Shown: positions 25,646 through 33,838, counted from the first letter of the stretch. The stretch: DNA of 64,000 nt from PALSA-1353 sp050014015 (GCA_050014015.1 JBEKEC010000016.1:1-64000); one strand, 5' to 3'. A program made the numbers and translations. The notes: generated from the letters alone by a model not told the origin.

Positions 25646-25750
25646 GAAATTCGAAACTCGAAACTCGAATGACGAATCAAATTCGAAACTCGAAATTCGA
25701 ATTTATGACTTCGAATTTGATTCGAATTTCGAGTTTCGAATTTCGAGTTT
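25646..25750. repeat. TTCGAA palindromic repeat, copy 1
   Basis: AT-rich palindrome made of variations on AAATTCGAAACTCG and its complement, with the spacer words GACGAATCAAATTCG on the left and TTTGATTCG on the right. It lies between nuoA and nuoB. Related copies are at 37893-37984 and 48226-48350. The whole length folds into one long imperfect stem. Confidence 0.9.
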
Positions 25751-25771
25751 AACCCAGACGCCAAACCGCGC

Positions 25772-25777
25772 TATAAT
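25772..25777 (+). promoter_or_regulatory. -10 box of nuoB, leaderless spacing
   Basis: TATAAT ends 6 nt before the nuoB ATG. TTTAAC (25748-25753), partly inside the repeat copy, stands 18 bp upstream and could be the -35. If so, the repeat has given nuoB its own promoter. Confidence 0.55.
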
Positions 25778-25783
25778 ACCGTT

Positions 25784-26353
25784 ATGGACACCCAGACCCT
25801 TCCCGACAATGTCCTGACCACCCAGCTCAAGAAGCTTGTGAATTGGGCTCGCCGCAGTTCGCTCTGGCCGATGCCGTTCGCGACGGCCTGCTGCGGCATC
25901 GAATTGATGGCCACGGCGTCCAGCCGATTCGACCTCGCCCGCTTCGGGGCGGAGGCGATGCGATTCAGCCCGCGCCAAAGCGATCTGCTCATCGTCGCCG
26001 GGCGGGTGGGCATTAAAATGATGCCGGTCTTGCAGCACATCTATCAGCAGATGACCGAACCGAAATGGGTGATCAGCATGGGCGCGTGCGCCAGCACCGG
26101 CGGCGTCTTCGACGCCTACGCGACCATTCAGGGGATCGACCAGTTCATGCCGGTTGACGTGTATGTCCCCGGCTGTCCCCCCCGTCCGGAAACGCTGATC
26201 GAAGGGATCATGGCCATTCAGCGCATGATCGACGAAGAGGGTCTCCCCCCGGCCGGCAAGCGCCGGCCGCTGCAATTGGCCATCGAACCCAATTATTCCC
26301 CCGCCGCCCAGCCGGCCGGAATCCCCATCACCATCGGCGGAAAAGCGGTTTGA
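25784..26353 (+). CDS. nuoB: NADH-quinone oxidoreductase subunit B
   Basis: 189 aa. Ligands of the N2 [4Fe-4S] cluster are present: the tandem cysteines in FATACCGIELMA, then SMGACASTGG, then VPGCPPRPE. The usual NuoB core is followed by an extended tail of about 35 residues (PAGKRRPLQLAIEPN and on). It transfers electrons from the peripheral arm to quinone. No Shine-Dalgarno is visible; the -10 is 6 nt upstream. The stop (26351-26353) abuts the dnaB stop with no base between them. Confidence 0.97.
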   Translation: MDTQTLPDNVLTTQLKKLVNWARRSSLWPMPFATACCGIELMATASSRFDLARFGAEAMRFSPRQSDLLIVAGRVGIKMMPVLQHIYQQMTEPKWVISMGACASTGGVFDAYATIQGIDQFMPVDVYVPGCPPRPETLIEGIMAIQRMIDEEGLPPAGKRRPLQLAIEPNYSPAAQPAGIPITIGGKAV

Positions 26354-27712
26354 TTACTGGAACGGATCCACGGCCGTGCTCAGGTTCTCGAAGCGCGTGG
26401 TCTTGTTCGAAAACGTCAGCTTGATCGTGCCGGTCGGGCCGTTGCGCTGCTTGGCGACGATTACCTCGGCGATGTTGTCCGGCTGGAAATCCGGCTCGCT
26501 CATGCGGTAGTAATCCTCGCGATGCAAAAGCATCACCACGTCGGCGTCCTGTTCGATGCTGCCGGATTCGCGAAGATCGCTCATCCTCGGCCGATGTCCG
26601 TCGCGGCCTTCGGTGGCTCGGTTCAACTGCGACAGGCAAATCACCGGAATTTCAAGTTCCCGGGCCACGGATTTCACCACGCGGGAAATCTCGCTGATCT
26701 CCTGCTGGCGGCTTTCGGAGCCGGGGTTGTACATGAGCTGCATGTAATCGACCATCAGGCATTTCACGTCATGCTTGAGCTTCAGGCGGCGGGCCTTGGC
26801 GCGCAGTTCCAGCGGCGTCATGCCGGCCGAGTCATCGACCCAGATCGGCGCCTTGGAAAGCCCGGTGACGGTCTGGGCGAGTTGCTGGAACTCCGAGGCG
26901 TTGAGCATCCCCCGGCGGACTTTCTGGGCATCGATGTTGGCGCGGGAGCACATCAACCGTTGGGCAAGCTGTTGTTTGCTCATTTCCAGGGAGAAGATGC
27001 CGCAGGGAAGCTGCATGTCCGCGGCGAGGTGCTCGATGATGTTCATGGCGAAGGCGGTTTTTCCCATGGAGGGTCGGGCGGCGACGATGAGCATTTCGCC
27101 GTTCTGCATGCCGTTGAGCATGTCGTCCAGCTCGTAAAACCCGCTTTCCAGTCCGCGGCGGCCCTTTTCCTCGAGCATTTCGTAGACCTCATGCGCCACT
27201 TCGCCGAGGCTGCTGATCGAGCCGGTGGTCTTCTTGTCCGCGATCTGGAAAATCCGCCGCTCGGCCTTGTCCAGCACGACGTCGGCATTCTCGTAGGGGG
27301 CGTAGGCGTCGCGGAGGATGTCGTTGCTGGCCCCGATCAGTTGCCGCAGCATCGCCTTTTCGCGCACGATTCCCGCGTAGTGCATCCCATGCGCCGCCGA
27401 CGGCACGCAATTCAGGATTTGCGCGATGTATTCCGTCCCCCCGACCTCCTCCAACAACTGCCGCTTGACCAATTCCTCGAACAAGATCACCGAATCGATC
27501 GGGCGGTTCAGTTCGTAGAGCTTCAGCAGAACGTCGAAAATGATCTGATGATCGGCTTGATAGAACGACTCGCGGTCGATGAGTTGAATGGACTGGCCGA
27601 TGATCTCGCGATCCAGCATCATCGAGGCCAGGACGCACATTTCGGCTTCGATGGAATGCGGCGGAAGACGATCGAACTGACGCGCAACCGAGGAATCAAT
27701 CAACTGGCTCAT
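26354..27712 (-). CDS. dnaB: Replicative DNA helicase
   Basis: 452 aa from ATG at 27712 (MSQLIDSSVARQF), chosen for the AGGAAAGGAAG ribosome binding site; the frame opens 63 nt earlier. The N-terminal domain begins LPPHSIEAEMCVLASMMLD. The RecA-like ATPase holds Walker A in VAARPSMGKTAFAMN, Walker B in CLMVDYMQLM, and the arginine-finger region LRESGSIEQDADVVMLLHR. It unwinds DNA at the fork as a hexamer. It is last in the minus-strand operon after rplI, a common gene order. No intein is present. Its 3' end touches the nuoB stop. Confidence 0.97.
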   Translation of the reverse strand: MSQLIDSSVARQFDRLPPHSIEAEMCVLASMMLDREIIGQSIQLIDRESFYQADHQIIFDVLLKLYELNRPIDSVILFEELVKRQLLEEVGGTEYIAQILNCVPSAAHGMHYAGIVREKAMLRQLIGASNDILRDAYAPYENADVVLDKAERRIFQIADKKTTGSISSLGEVAHEVYEMLEEKGRRGLESGFYELDDMLNGMQNGEMLIVAARPSMGKTAFAMNIIEHLAADMQLPCGIFSLEMSKQQLAQRLMCSRANIDAQKVRRGMLNASEFQQLAQTVTGLSKAPIWVDDSAGMTPLELRAKARRLKLKHDVKCLMVDYMQLMYNPGSESRQQEISEISRVVKSVARELEIPVICLSQLNRATEGRDGHRPRMSDLRESGSIEQDADVVMLLHREDYYRMSEPDFQPDNIAEVIVAKQRNGPTGTIKLTFSNKTTRFENLSTAVDPFQ

Positions 27713-27766
27713 CGCAGGCTTCCTTTCCTGTGTTGAATTCTTAGACGCATCATCGTATCGCCCGTA

Positions 27767-27788
27767 GCCCCGCACGTAAATGCGGGGC
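27767..27788. terminator. Hairpin between rplI and dnaB
   Basis: GCCCCGCA (27767-27774) and TGCGGGGC (27781-27788) enclose a 6-nt loop. On the plus strand it is followed by TTCTTT, but no plus-strand gene ends here. For the rplI-dnaB direction there is no U-run, so it is more likely an attenuating or processing stem than a full terminator. Confidence 0.45.
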
Positions 27789-27895
27789 TTCTTTAAGGGC
27801 AGGTAGAATAAAAGAAAACTGCCGGGCGAGGGGCATCCGCCTTCGCACCCGGCAAGTTTTGCACCGCCTATTCACATTGAAGCGGTGGGAAACGT

Positions 27896-28435
27896 TTACT
27901 TGCGCACGTTTTCGTAATTGCTTGGGGGCGGCGGCTCGGCGGCTTTGGCCTTGGCCGCGGCATCGATCAACGCCTTGCTCTCCGCATCCGGCGCAACCCA
28001 AACCTTCACCTCCGCCTCCAGATCGTCGGCAAAACGAATCTTCACGGTGTATTTTTCGATCCGGTCCAGTTTGCCCGGCAAGTTCACGTCGTCGGGATTG
28101 ACGTTGAAGCCCTGCCCTTGCAGCGCCTTGGAGATGTCGGTCGCGCTCACCGAGCCGAACAGGTGCCCCTGCTCGTTCGCCCGGCGCTCCAGCGTCACTT
28201 CCACGCCCGCAAGCTGCTTGATCAGCGCCTCCTGCTGCTCGCGGCGCTGACGTTCCATTCGCTCGATCTCCTTGCGCCGGGTCTCGATCTTCTTCACGTT
28301 CCCCGGCGTCGGCTCGACCGCCAAACCCTTGGGCAACAGGTAGTTCCTGGCAAATCCCGGCGAAACCTCGACCACGTCGCCAACCTTGCCGACGTTCTTA
28401 ATGCTTTCGTTCAACAACAATTTCACGTTTGGCAT
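27896..28435 (-). CDS. rplI: 50S ribosomal protein L9
   Basis: 179 aa. The N-terminal domain reads VKLLLNESIKNVGKVGDVVE then VSPGFARNYLLPKGLA, the L9 signature. A long charged connecting helix (KKIETRRKEIERMERQRREQ) leads to the C-terminal domain (GHLFGSVSATDISKALQGQG). A Pro-rich extension of about 25 residues follows, longer than the usual about 150-aa L9. It binds 23S rRNA in the large subunit. It starts 11 nt after ssb. Confidence 0.97.
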   Translation of the reverse strand: MPNVKLLLNESIKNVGKVGDVVEVSPGFARNYLLPKGLAVEPTPGNVKKIETRRKEIERMERQRREQQEALIKQLAGVEVTLERRANEQGHLFGSVSATDISKALQGQGFNVNPDDVNLPGKLDRIEKYTVKIRFADDLEAEVKVWVAPDAESKALIDAAAKAKAAEPPPPSNYENVRK

Positions 28436-28446
28436 GATGCTGATCC

Positions 28447-28962
28447 TTAAAAGGGAATATCACTATCATTGAAATGCTGCTCGTTGCCGAGCGGCGGCTC
28501 CTGAGTTGGCGGCGGCGCCGCCGGCGGGGGCGAGGAGCGTTGCGGCGGCCGCGCCGCCGGGGGACGGGTCTGATCTTCTCCGCCGGCTTCCTGGGCCGGG
28601 GCGCCTCCTCCACCCGCTCCTGCGCCTTCCCGACCGCCCAAAAACTGGAAATTGTCCACCACGACGGTGTGTTTGCTGCGCTTACCTCCGCCTTGCTTGT
28701 CTTCCCACGTATCGAACTTCAGCCGGCCCTCGATATAAAGCTGCTTCCCCTTCTGGCAATACTGGTTGATGACCTCCGCCCTTCGGCCGAACGCCGAGCA
28801 ATCGACAAAGCAAACCTCGTCGCGTTCCTCGCCGGTGGCGGTCTTGTATCGGTGATTCGTCGCTAGTCCAAACTCCACCACCGCCATCTGGCTGGGCAGA
28901 TATTTGAGCTGCGGATCGCGCGTCAGATTGCCGATAAGTATCACTTTATTGACGTTTGCCAT
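28447..28962 (-). CDS. ssb: Single-stranded DNA-binding protein
   Basis: 171 aa. The OB fold runs from VNKVILIGNLTRDPQLKYLP to about residue 108, with the core EVCFVDCSAFGRRAEVI. A Gly/Pro/Gln-rich linker then ends in the acidic tip DSDIPF, which recruits replication and repair partners. It covers single-stranded DNA in replication and repair. It lies between rpsF (24 nt upstream) and rplI (11 nt downstream). The usual rpsR between ssb and rplI is absent. Confidence 0.97.
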   Translation of the reverse strand: MANVNKVILIGNLTRDPQLKYLPSQMAVVEFGLATNHRYKTATGEERDEVCFVDCSAFGRRAEVINQYCQKGKQLYIEGRLKFDTWEDKQGGGKRSKHTVVVDNFQFLGGREGAGAGGGGAPAQEAGGEDQTRPPAARPPQRSSPPPAAPPPTQEPPLGNEQHFNDSDIPF

Positions 28963-28986
28963 GATTCACCTGGTCTGTAAGGGGTC

Positions 28987-29469
28987 CTATTCTTTGGCTG
29001 CCGCTTCGGTTGATTCCTCGCCGCGGCTGAATCTCGGCGGTCGATCCCGGCGCGGCGCGGCGGGGCGGTCTTCCCATTGCGGGCGGTCCCACGGATTGCG
29101 TTCCTCGCGCGGAATGATCGGCTGCGGCTCGACCGCCGCCATCTCCTGGGCGTTCAGGTGGTCGGCCTTGGTCACAATGACCCGGAGAATCTCATCGCTC
29201 AACTCCACGTCGCGGACGATCGCCGAAATCGCCGGCGACGGGGCCGTGAAGAACGCGATGACGTACAGCCCGCGCTTCTCGCCGCGGATTTCGTACGCCA
29301 GCTTCCGTTCGTCCCATTTCTTCAGGACGATGACCTTGCCCTCGTGCCGCTCAACGATCCCGCGGACCAGCTTGAGCGCATTGTCCAAGTCCGTGGCGTG
29401 TCCCGCCCCGAGCAGGAACATCGCCTCGTAAGTATTGCTTGTTTTCTTTTCACTCTTGGCCTTTGCCAT
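28987..29469 (-). CDS. rpsF: 30S ribosomal protein S6
   Basis: 160 aa from ATG at 29469 (MAKAKSEKKTS), preceded by AAGGAG; the frame opens six codons earlier. S6 features: YEAMFLLGAGHATDLDNALK at the N-terminal strand, KWDERKLAYEIRGEKRGLYV in the core, and VELSDEILRVIVTKAD at the end of the domain. A basic, Pro/Arg-rich tail of about 45 residues (RNPWDRPQWEDRPAAPRRDR) ends EAAAKE, longer than E. coli S6. It binds 16S rRNA with S18. It follows pth after 25 nt. Confidence 0.95.
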   Translation of the reverse strand: MAKAKSEKKTSNTYEAMFLLGAGHATDLDNALKLVRGIVERHEGKVIVLKKWDERKLAYEIRGEKRGLYVIAFFTAPSPAISAIVRDVELSDEILRVIVTKADHLNAQEMAAVEPQPIIPREERNPWDRPQWEDRPAAPRRDRPPRFSRGEESTEAAAKE

Positions 29470-29494
29470 AGCTAAAGCTCCTTGCATTCACAAG

Positions 29495-30130
29495 TTATTG
29501 TTCCAATGAATCGGCGTTGAACTGATTCATCGCCGTTTCGATGCCATTTTCGATCCACGTCAAAACCGCCGCCGCCGCTCGCTGAAGCGCCGGCTCGACG
29601 GCGCGGCGTTGATCCTCGGTAAACCGGCCCAGGACGTAATCGCGTCCGGGGATTCGCGGCGGCGGGGCGTCGATCCCGATCCGCAGCCGCGGATACTGCT
29701 CCGTTCCCAACGCCCGTTCGATATCCTTCAGGCCGTTGTGCCCGCCCGCGCTGCCGCCGGGGCGAATCCTTATCTTCCCAACCGGCAACGCCAGGTCATC
29801 CAGCATCACCATCACTTCCGCGGGCGAAAGTTGGTAGAACGCCATCGCCGACTGCACCGACCGGCCGCTGTCGTTCATGTACGTCGTCGGCTTCAGCAGC
29901 AGAAGTTTCTCGGTCCCGCCTCGGTAGGCTTCGCCTTCCCCGCTGTGGATCGACACCGATCCATCCAGCGTGATCCCGTCGAATTTGCTCCTGCCCAACC
30001 GGTTGAATTCATCTTTCCTTCCGATCCAGCCGAGCCGAAGGGCCAACTCATCCAGCGCTTCCCAGCCGACGTTGTGCCGGGTGCCGACGAATTCACTGCC
30101 CGGATTTCCAAGGCCGACCACCAGGCGCAT
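29495..30130 (-). CDS. pth: Peptidyl-tRNA hydrolase
   Basis: 211 aa. VVGLGNPGSEFVGTRHNVGW holds the first active-site asparagine and the catalytic histidine. LLLKPTTYMNDSGRSV and VMLDDLALPVGKIRIRPGG carry the second Asn and the Asp, then SAGGHNGLKDIERALGTEQY follows. It recycles peptidyl-tRNA released from stalled ribosomes. Position 3 nt after rplY in the same operon is typical. A short insertion around residues 45-70 (GITLDGSVSIHSGEGEAYRG) lengthens a surface loop. Confidence 0.96.
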   Translation of the reverse strand: MRLVVGLGNPGSEFVGTRHNVGWEALDELALRLGWIGRKDEFNRLGRSKFDGITLDGSVSIHSGEGEAYRGGTEKLLLLKPTTYMNDSGRSVQSAMAFYQLSPAEVMVMLDDLALPVGKIRIRPGGSAGGHNGLKDIERALGTEQYPRLRIGIDAPPPRIPGRDYVLGRFTEDQRRAVEPALQRAAAAVLTWIENGIETAMNQFNADSLEQ

Positions 30131-30133
30131 CGG

Positions 30134-30814
30134 TCACTTCTTCTCTTCCACGGGCGGCGCTTCGGCGGCGGCGGCAGCGGCGGCTTCCTCGCCCTCGGCG
30201 GGCTTGCGGCCGATGACTTCAGGCTCCGCCGCCCCTTCCTCTTCGACGACCGGCGCGACCACTTCCAGGACTTCCTTCACGGTCGCCACGATCAACTCGC
30301 CATCTTGCAGCGCCTTGACGCCGGGGGGAAGCTTCAAGTCGCTGATGTGCAGCACGTCGTCCAGCGCCATCTCCGCGACGTTATGGCGAATGGCATCGGG
30401 GATTTCGGTGACCAGGCATTCGACGTCCAGGGCGCTGATGATCTGCTGGAGGACGCCGCCGTCCTCCTCGCCCTTGGGAGTGCCCTTCAGTTCGACCGGC
30501 ACGCTCACTTTGACCTTCTCATCGAGGCTCACGCGCGCGAAATCGACGTGGATGACTTCGATGCCGAGGTGATCGAATTGCACTTCCTTGATGAGCACCT
30601 TTTCGCTCTTGCCGTCCATGCTCAGGTCAAACAAACGCGCTCCGCGATTGAGGTGCTCGACGACTTCTTTCCGGGGAAGCGTCACCGGAATCACGGCTTC
30701 CTTGTGCCCGTAGATCACGCCGGGAAGCAGCCCGGCCTCCCGCAGCCGGCGATTGGCGCGCGTGCCCAATTCACTTCGCGGCTTGGCGGTCACTTGTGCG
30801 CTTTGAACTGCCAT
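30134..30814 (-). CDS. rplY: 50S ribosomal protein L25 (CTC family)
   Basis: 226 aa, the long form with a C-terminal domain (TL5/CTC). The N-terminal 5S-rRNA-binding part reads RSELGTRANRRLREAGLLPG then VIYGHKEAVIPVTLPRKEV. The CTC domain reads VKVSVPVELKGTPKGEEDGG with QIISALDVECLVTEIPDAI. An acidic, Ala/Glu-rich tail ends the protein. It binds 5S rRNA. Translationally close to pth (3-nt gap). Confidence 0.95.
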   Translation of the reverse strand: MAVQSAQVTAKPRSELGTRANRRLREAGLLPGVIYGHKEAVIPVTLPRKEVVEHLNRGARLFDLSMDGKSEKVLIKEVQFDHLGIEVIHVDFARVSLDEKVKVSVPVELKGTPKGEEDGGVLQQIISALDVECLVTEIPDAIRHNVAEMALDDVLHISDLKLPPGVKALQDGELIVATVKEVLEVVAPVVEEEGAAEPEVIGRKPAEGEEAAAAAAAEAPPVEEKK

Positions 30815-30846
30815 TGCTCTCTCCTGAAAAGGCTCGGTTGAAAAAA

Positions 30847-31824
30847 TCAGATCCCGTTGGACTCTTTCCTGAACAATTCGCTGATGCTTTGATTGTGATG
30901 GATGCGATGAATCGCCTCGCCCACGAGGCCGGCAACGCTCAACTCCACCAGGCGGCCCTTGATCGCATCGGCGCGGTTTCCCAGGGGGATCGTATCGGTC
31001 ACCGCCAGCTTGGTGAATTCACAATCCGCCAGCCGCTCCATCGCCGGCGGCGCGAACACCGCGTGGGTCGCGGCGATGTAGATGTCCTTGACGCCGTTCT
31101 GGCGCAGCACCTCGCACGCCGTCGTCACCGTGCTGCCCGTGGTGATCATGTCGTCCACGATCAGGACGTTCTTGCCCTCCACGTCGCCGATGACGTGCTT
31201 GGCCTCGGTGATGGTTCCGCTACGGCGGCGTTTGTCGATGAAGCACAGCTCGCCGTTGAGCAGCTCCGCGTAAACCTGCGCCCGCTTGACGTTTCCGACG
31301 TCGGGGCTGACGAAGACCAGGTTGGCCAGCTTCAGGCTCCTGAACCATTTTCCCAGCACCGGCCCGGCGTTGAGATGATCGACGGGGATGTCGAAAAATC
31401 CCTGGACCTGCGCCGCGTGCAAATCGACCGCCACCACCCGATCGGCGCCGGCGCGCTCCAGCAGATTGGCCACCAGCTTGGCGGTGATGGGCGTGCGGCC
31501 GGCGTGCTTTTGGTCCTGACGCGCGTACCCGAAATAGGGAATCACCGCCGTCACCCGCTGGGCGCTGGCGCGCCGAAGCGTGTCGATCCAGATGAACAAC
31601 TCCATCAGATGCGCGTTGATCGGATGGCTCGTCGGTTGCACGACGTAGCAATCGCGCCCGCGCACGTCCTCCTCCACCCGCACGATCAATTCACCATCGG
31701 GAAACAAGTCCGTCCCGCCGCGGCCCAGGGGAATCTGCAAATAATCGCAGATCTTCTGCGCCAGTTGCGGGTTGGCCCGGCCCGTGAAAACCTTCAACTT
31801 GTTCGGATCCAGCTTGGTTGCCAT
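30847..31824 (-). CDS. prs: Ribose-phosphate pyrophosphokinase
   Basis: 325 aa. KVFTGRANPQLAQKICDYL at the N-terminus, the flexible active-site region YFGYARQDQKHAGRTPITAK, and the PRPP-binding loop NVLIVDDMITTGSTVTTACE are diagnostic. It makes phosphoribosyl pyrophosphate from ribose 5-phosphate and ATP for nucleotide, His and Trp synthesis. The gene lies 13 nt after the glmU-like gene and 32 nt before rplY in the same operon. Confidence 0.97.
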   Translation of the reverse strand: MATKLDPNKLKVFTGRANPQLAQKICDYLQIPLGRGGTDLFPDGELIVRVEEDVRGRDCYVVQPTSHPINAHLMELFIWIDTLRRASAQRVTAVIPYFGYARQDQKHAGRTPITAKLVANLLERAGADRVVAVDLHAAQVQGFFDIPVDHLNAGPVLGKWFRSLKLANLVFVSPDVGNVKRAQVYAELLNGELCFIDKRRRSGTITEAKHVIGDVEGKNVLIVDDMITTGSTVTTACEVLRQNGVKDIYIAATHAVFAPPAMERLADCEFTKLAVTDTIPLGNRADAIKGRLVELSVAGLVGEAIHRIHHNQSISELFRKESNGI

Positions 31825-31837
31825 TGCCTCTTCCGCG

Positions 31838-32788
31838 TCAAAGATTCCCCGCGACTCTGGTTCCTTCCGGCACGATGCTGCCCGGCGGCTGGCACACGAA
31901 CGGCCCGATCACGCAATCGCCGCCGATCGTGCTGTCCCGGCCGATGAACGTGAACGGCTCAATGACCGTATCCGGTCCAATCGTCACGCCCGCCTCGACG
32001 TACGTATTGATGCCGCTGACAATCGTCACGCCGCCTTCACGCAAACCACGTTGAATCCGTTCCTGCATGGCGGCATCGGCTTCGGCAAGCTGCTGGCGCG
32101 TGTTCGGGGCAATCACATCTTCCGCCGTCACCGCCTGCACCGCAATGACTTTCCTGCCCGCCTTTCTCAGAATGCCGTAAATGTCCGTCAGGTAATACTC
32201 GCCCTTCTTGTTGTGGTTGGTCAGCCTGGACAGGGCAAACAGCAACTCCTCGCTCTTCACGCAGTAATAGCTGGGGAAAACCTCGCGGATTTCCCGCTGC
32301 CGATCGTCGCAGTCCACCTGTTCCACAATTTCCACAAACTGTCCGGTCTCGTCGCGGACGACCCGTCCATAGCCGGTTGGGTCGTCCAGGATCGCCGTTG
32401 CCATGCTCGCCGCCGCCCGGTCCTGGTGATGCACGTCCAGCAACGTGCGGAGGATTTCGGCGCGAATCAGCGGGGTATCGCCCGCCAGCAAAAAAACGTC
32501 GCCGCCATGGCCGCGCAGCAGCGGCTCACACATTTTCGCCGCATGCCCGGTCCCAAGCTGTTCGGTCTGTTCGACGAAATGAATCCGCCGATCCTTGCCG
32601 AACTGCTCGACGATCTCCTGTTTGCCGTGGCCAACCACGACCAGGGCCCGGGTCACGCCCGCCGAGAAACAGGCGTCCAGAATCCATCCCAGCATGGGCT
32701 TTCCGCAGATTTCATGCAGCGGCTTGGGCCGGCGGGATTTCATCCGCGTCGATTTGCCCGCCGCCAGGATGATCGCCGTGACGCTCAT
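31838..32788 (-). CDS. GlmU-like UDP-GlcNAc pyrophosphorylase, short form
   Basis: 316 aa. The nucleotidyltransferase domain starts VTAIILAAGKSTRMKSRRPK (sugar-nucleotide signature LAAGKSTRM-K) and includes EQLGTGHAAKMCEPLL and LAGDTPLIRAEILRTLL. After about residue 255 only two or three left-handed beta-helix turns remain (VTIGPDTVIEPFTFIGRDST, IGGDCVIGPF). Bifunctional GlmU is about 450 aa with a complete acetyltransferase, so this protein should activate a sugar 1-phosphate but not acetylate glucosamine 1-phosphate. A separate acetyltransferase would be needed. It heads the prs operon, as glmU does in many bacteria. Confidence 0.88.
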   Translation of the reverse strand: MSVTAIILAAGKSTRMKSRRPKPLHEICGKPMLGWILDACFSAGVTRALVVVGHGKQEIVEQFGKDRRIHFVEQTEQLGTGHAAKMCEPLLRGHGGDVFLLAGDTPLIRAEILRTLLDVHHQDRAAASMATAILDDPTGYGRVVRDETGQFVEIVEQVDCDDRQREIREVFPSYYCVKSEELLFALSRLTNHNKKGEYYLTDIYGILRKAGRKVIAVQAVTAEDVIAPNTRQQLAEADAAMQERIQRGLREGGVTIVSGINTYVEAGVTIGPDTVIEPFTFIGRDSTIGGDCVIGPFVCQPPGSIVPEGTRVAGNL

Positions 32789-32821
32789 GAATCAAAGAGC
32801 TCCCAGCCGGGCATCGAGGAA

Positions 32822-32892
32822 CTACCCGGCCTGGATTCGAACCAGGACAAAGAGAACCAAAATCTCTTGTGCTACCGTTACACTACCGGGTA
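32822..32892 (-). tRNA. tRNA-Gln(UUG)
   Basis: Complete cloverleaf: acceptor TACCCGG/CCGGGTA, D-arm GTG..CAC, anticodon stem AGAGA/TCTCT with loop TTTTGGT (anticodon UUG), T-arm CCTGG TTCGAAT CCAGG. The discriminator is G, as in tRNA-Gln. No CCA is encoded. It lies 33 nt upstream of the glmU-like gene on the same strand and is probably in the same transcript. Confidence 0.95.
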
Positions 32893-33200
32893 ACGCGAAT
32901 GGCGACAGACCTGCCCGCCGGCGAGAAGCGCGAATGCCGGGCTTCGGGAATGGACGTGACCGTTCGCGGAGTATCATGGCTCATCTCCCAGGGCCCCGGC
33001 CGGTTAAAACCGCGAAATCCGGCCGGTTACGCCTACCCATCCGGCCACGCGCCGGACCTCTCGGCGAACGCCCCATCGGTGGGGAGAGACCAGCGAATCC
33101 TACGGAGGACCGCAAAAGTGTCAAGGCGGCAAGAGTTTACCATCAAAAAAACGCCCCCCGGCCTGATTGCTCGTCAATTCCTTGCCGATATGCTACTTAA
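32893..33200. other. GC-rich leader region upstream of tRNA-Gln
   Basis: 308 bp without a gene. It holds the minus-strand promoter (33097-33124) and about 200 bp of leader before the tRNA. Within the leader CCGGCCGGTTA is repeated (near 32996 and 33019), so alternative GC-rich stems are possible. No known riboswitch or further tRNA is recognised. The last 12 bp carry the -10 of the gene at 33201. Confidence 0.5.
33097..33124 (-). promoter_or_regulatory. Promoter of the tRNA-Gln/glmU-prs-dnaB operon
   Basis: Read on the minus strand: perfect -35 TTGACA (33119-33124), 16-bp spacer, -10 TAGGAT (33097-33102). It is the best sigma-70-like pair upstream of tRNA-Gln and gives a leader of about 200 nt. 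Confidence 0.6.
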
Positions 33201-33743
33201 ATGGCCATGGTTTACCGCGTCGCGCTTATCGCGCTTGTTTTGTCATTGGCATCGCAACTGGCTCCGCTACGGGCGGACGACACCGATTCCAACGTGACCG
33301 TCAAAAGCAAGGACGGCCAGGTTCAACTGGTCGTGCCCGAGGGATGGGTGGCCGAGAATTCCAGCAATCCCGGCGCCGCCATCGAGGCGCGCAATGAGGA
33401 CTCCGACGCTTTCGTGATGGTGCTCATCGCCAACCGCGACGATCCCTACGCCACGCTGGACGACGATGCCAAGACCCTCCGGGATGAGGTCCTTTCCCAC
33501 CTGGTCAAATCCAAGTGTTCCGATCCCGAACCAATCGAGATCAACGGCTACAAGGCGATCCGATACGAGATTCACGGAACTTCGCCGGCGTCGAAGGTGG
33601 AATTCGGATATTTCGTTACCATGGTTCGAATGAGGCGGCATTACCTTGAGGTGGTCACCTGGTCCGTGGAGAAACACTTCGCCGACAATGCCCCCGTCTT
33701 GAAGCCGATGCCCAATAGCGTCACCTACACGGGCGATCAATAA
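33201..33743 (+). CDS. Small secreted protein
   Basis: 180 aa. Signal peptide (MAMVYRVALIALVLSLASQL, cleaved near APLRA-DD). The mature part (VTVKSKDGQVQLVVPEGWVA and later FGYFVTMVRMRRHYLEVVTW) has the pattern of PsbP/DUF1795-like proteins: an opening strand with P-x-G-W, then an antiparallel sheet. It would act in the periplasm or outside the cell. TATGCT ends 6 nt before the ATG, again a leaderless arrangement, with TTGCTC 16 bp further upstream. An ATG two codons later is an alternative start. Confidence 0.7.
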   Translation: MAMVYRVALIALVLSLASQLAPLRADDTDSNVTVKSKDGQVQLVVPEGWVAENSSNPGAAIEARNEDSDAFVMVLIANRDDPYATLDDDAKTLRDEVLSHLVKSKCSDPEPIEINGYKAIRYEIHGTSPASKVEFGYFVTMVRMRRHYLEVVTWSVEKHFADNAPVLKPMPNSVTYTGDQ

Positions 33744-33759
33744 CGGGGCCCCCGCAAAA

Positions 33760-33776
33760 CCCCCGCAGAGCGGGGG
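33760..33776. terminator. GC hairpin after the secreted-protein gene
   Basis: CCCCCGC and GCGGGGG separated by AGA, 17 bp after the stop. No U-run follows, so termination would rely on the stem or Rho. Confidence 0.35.
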
Positions 33777-33838
33777 GCTAATGGATCCAAAGCCCGGGGC
33801 GCGGCAAAGCGTGCGGGTGCGTGTAGAATGTGCGGGCG

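Noticed and set aside
33001..33060. Second tRNA upstream of tRNA-Gln
   Set aside because: Repeated CCGGCCGGTTA gives stems but no anticodon arm or T-arm.
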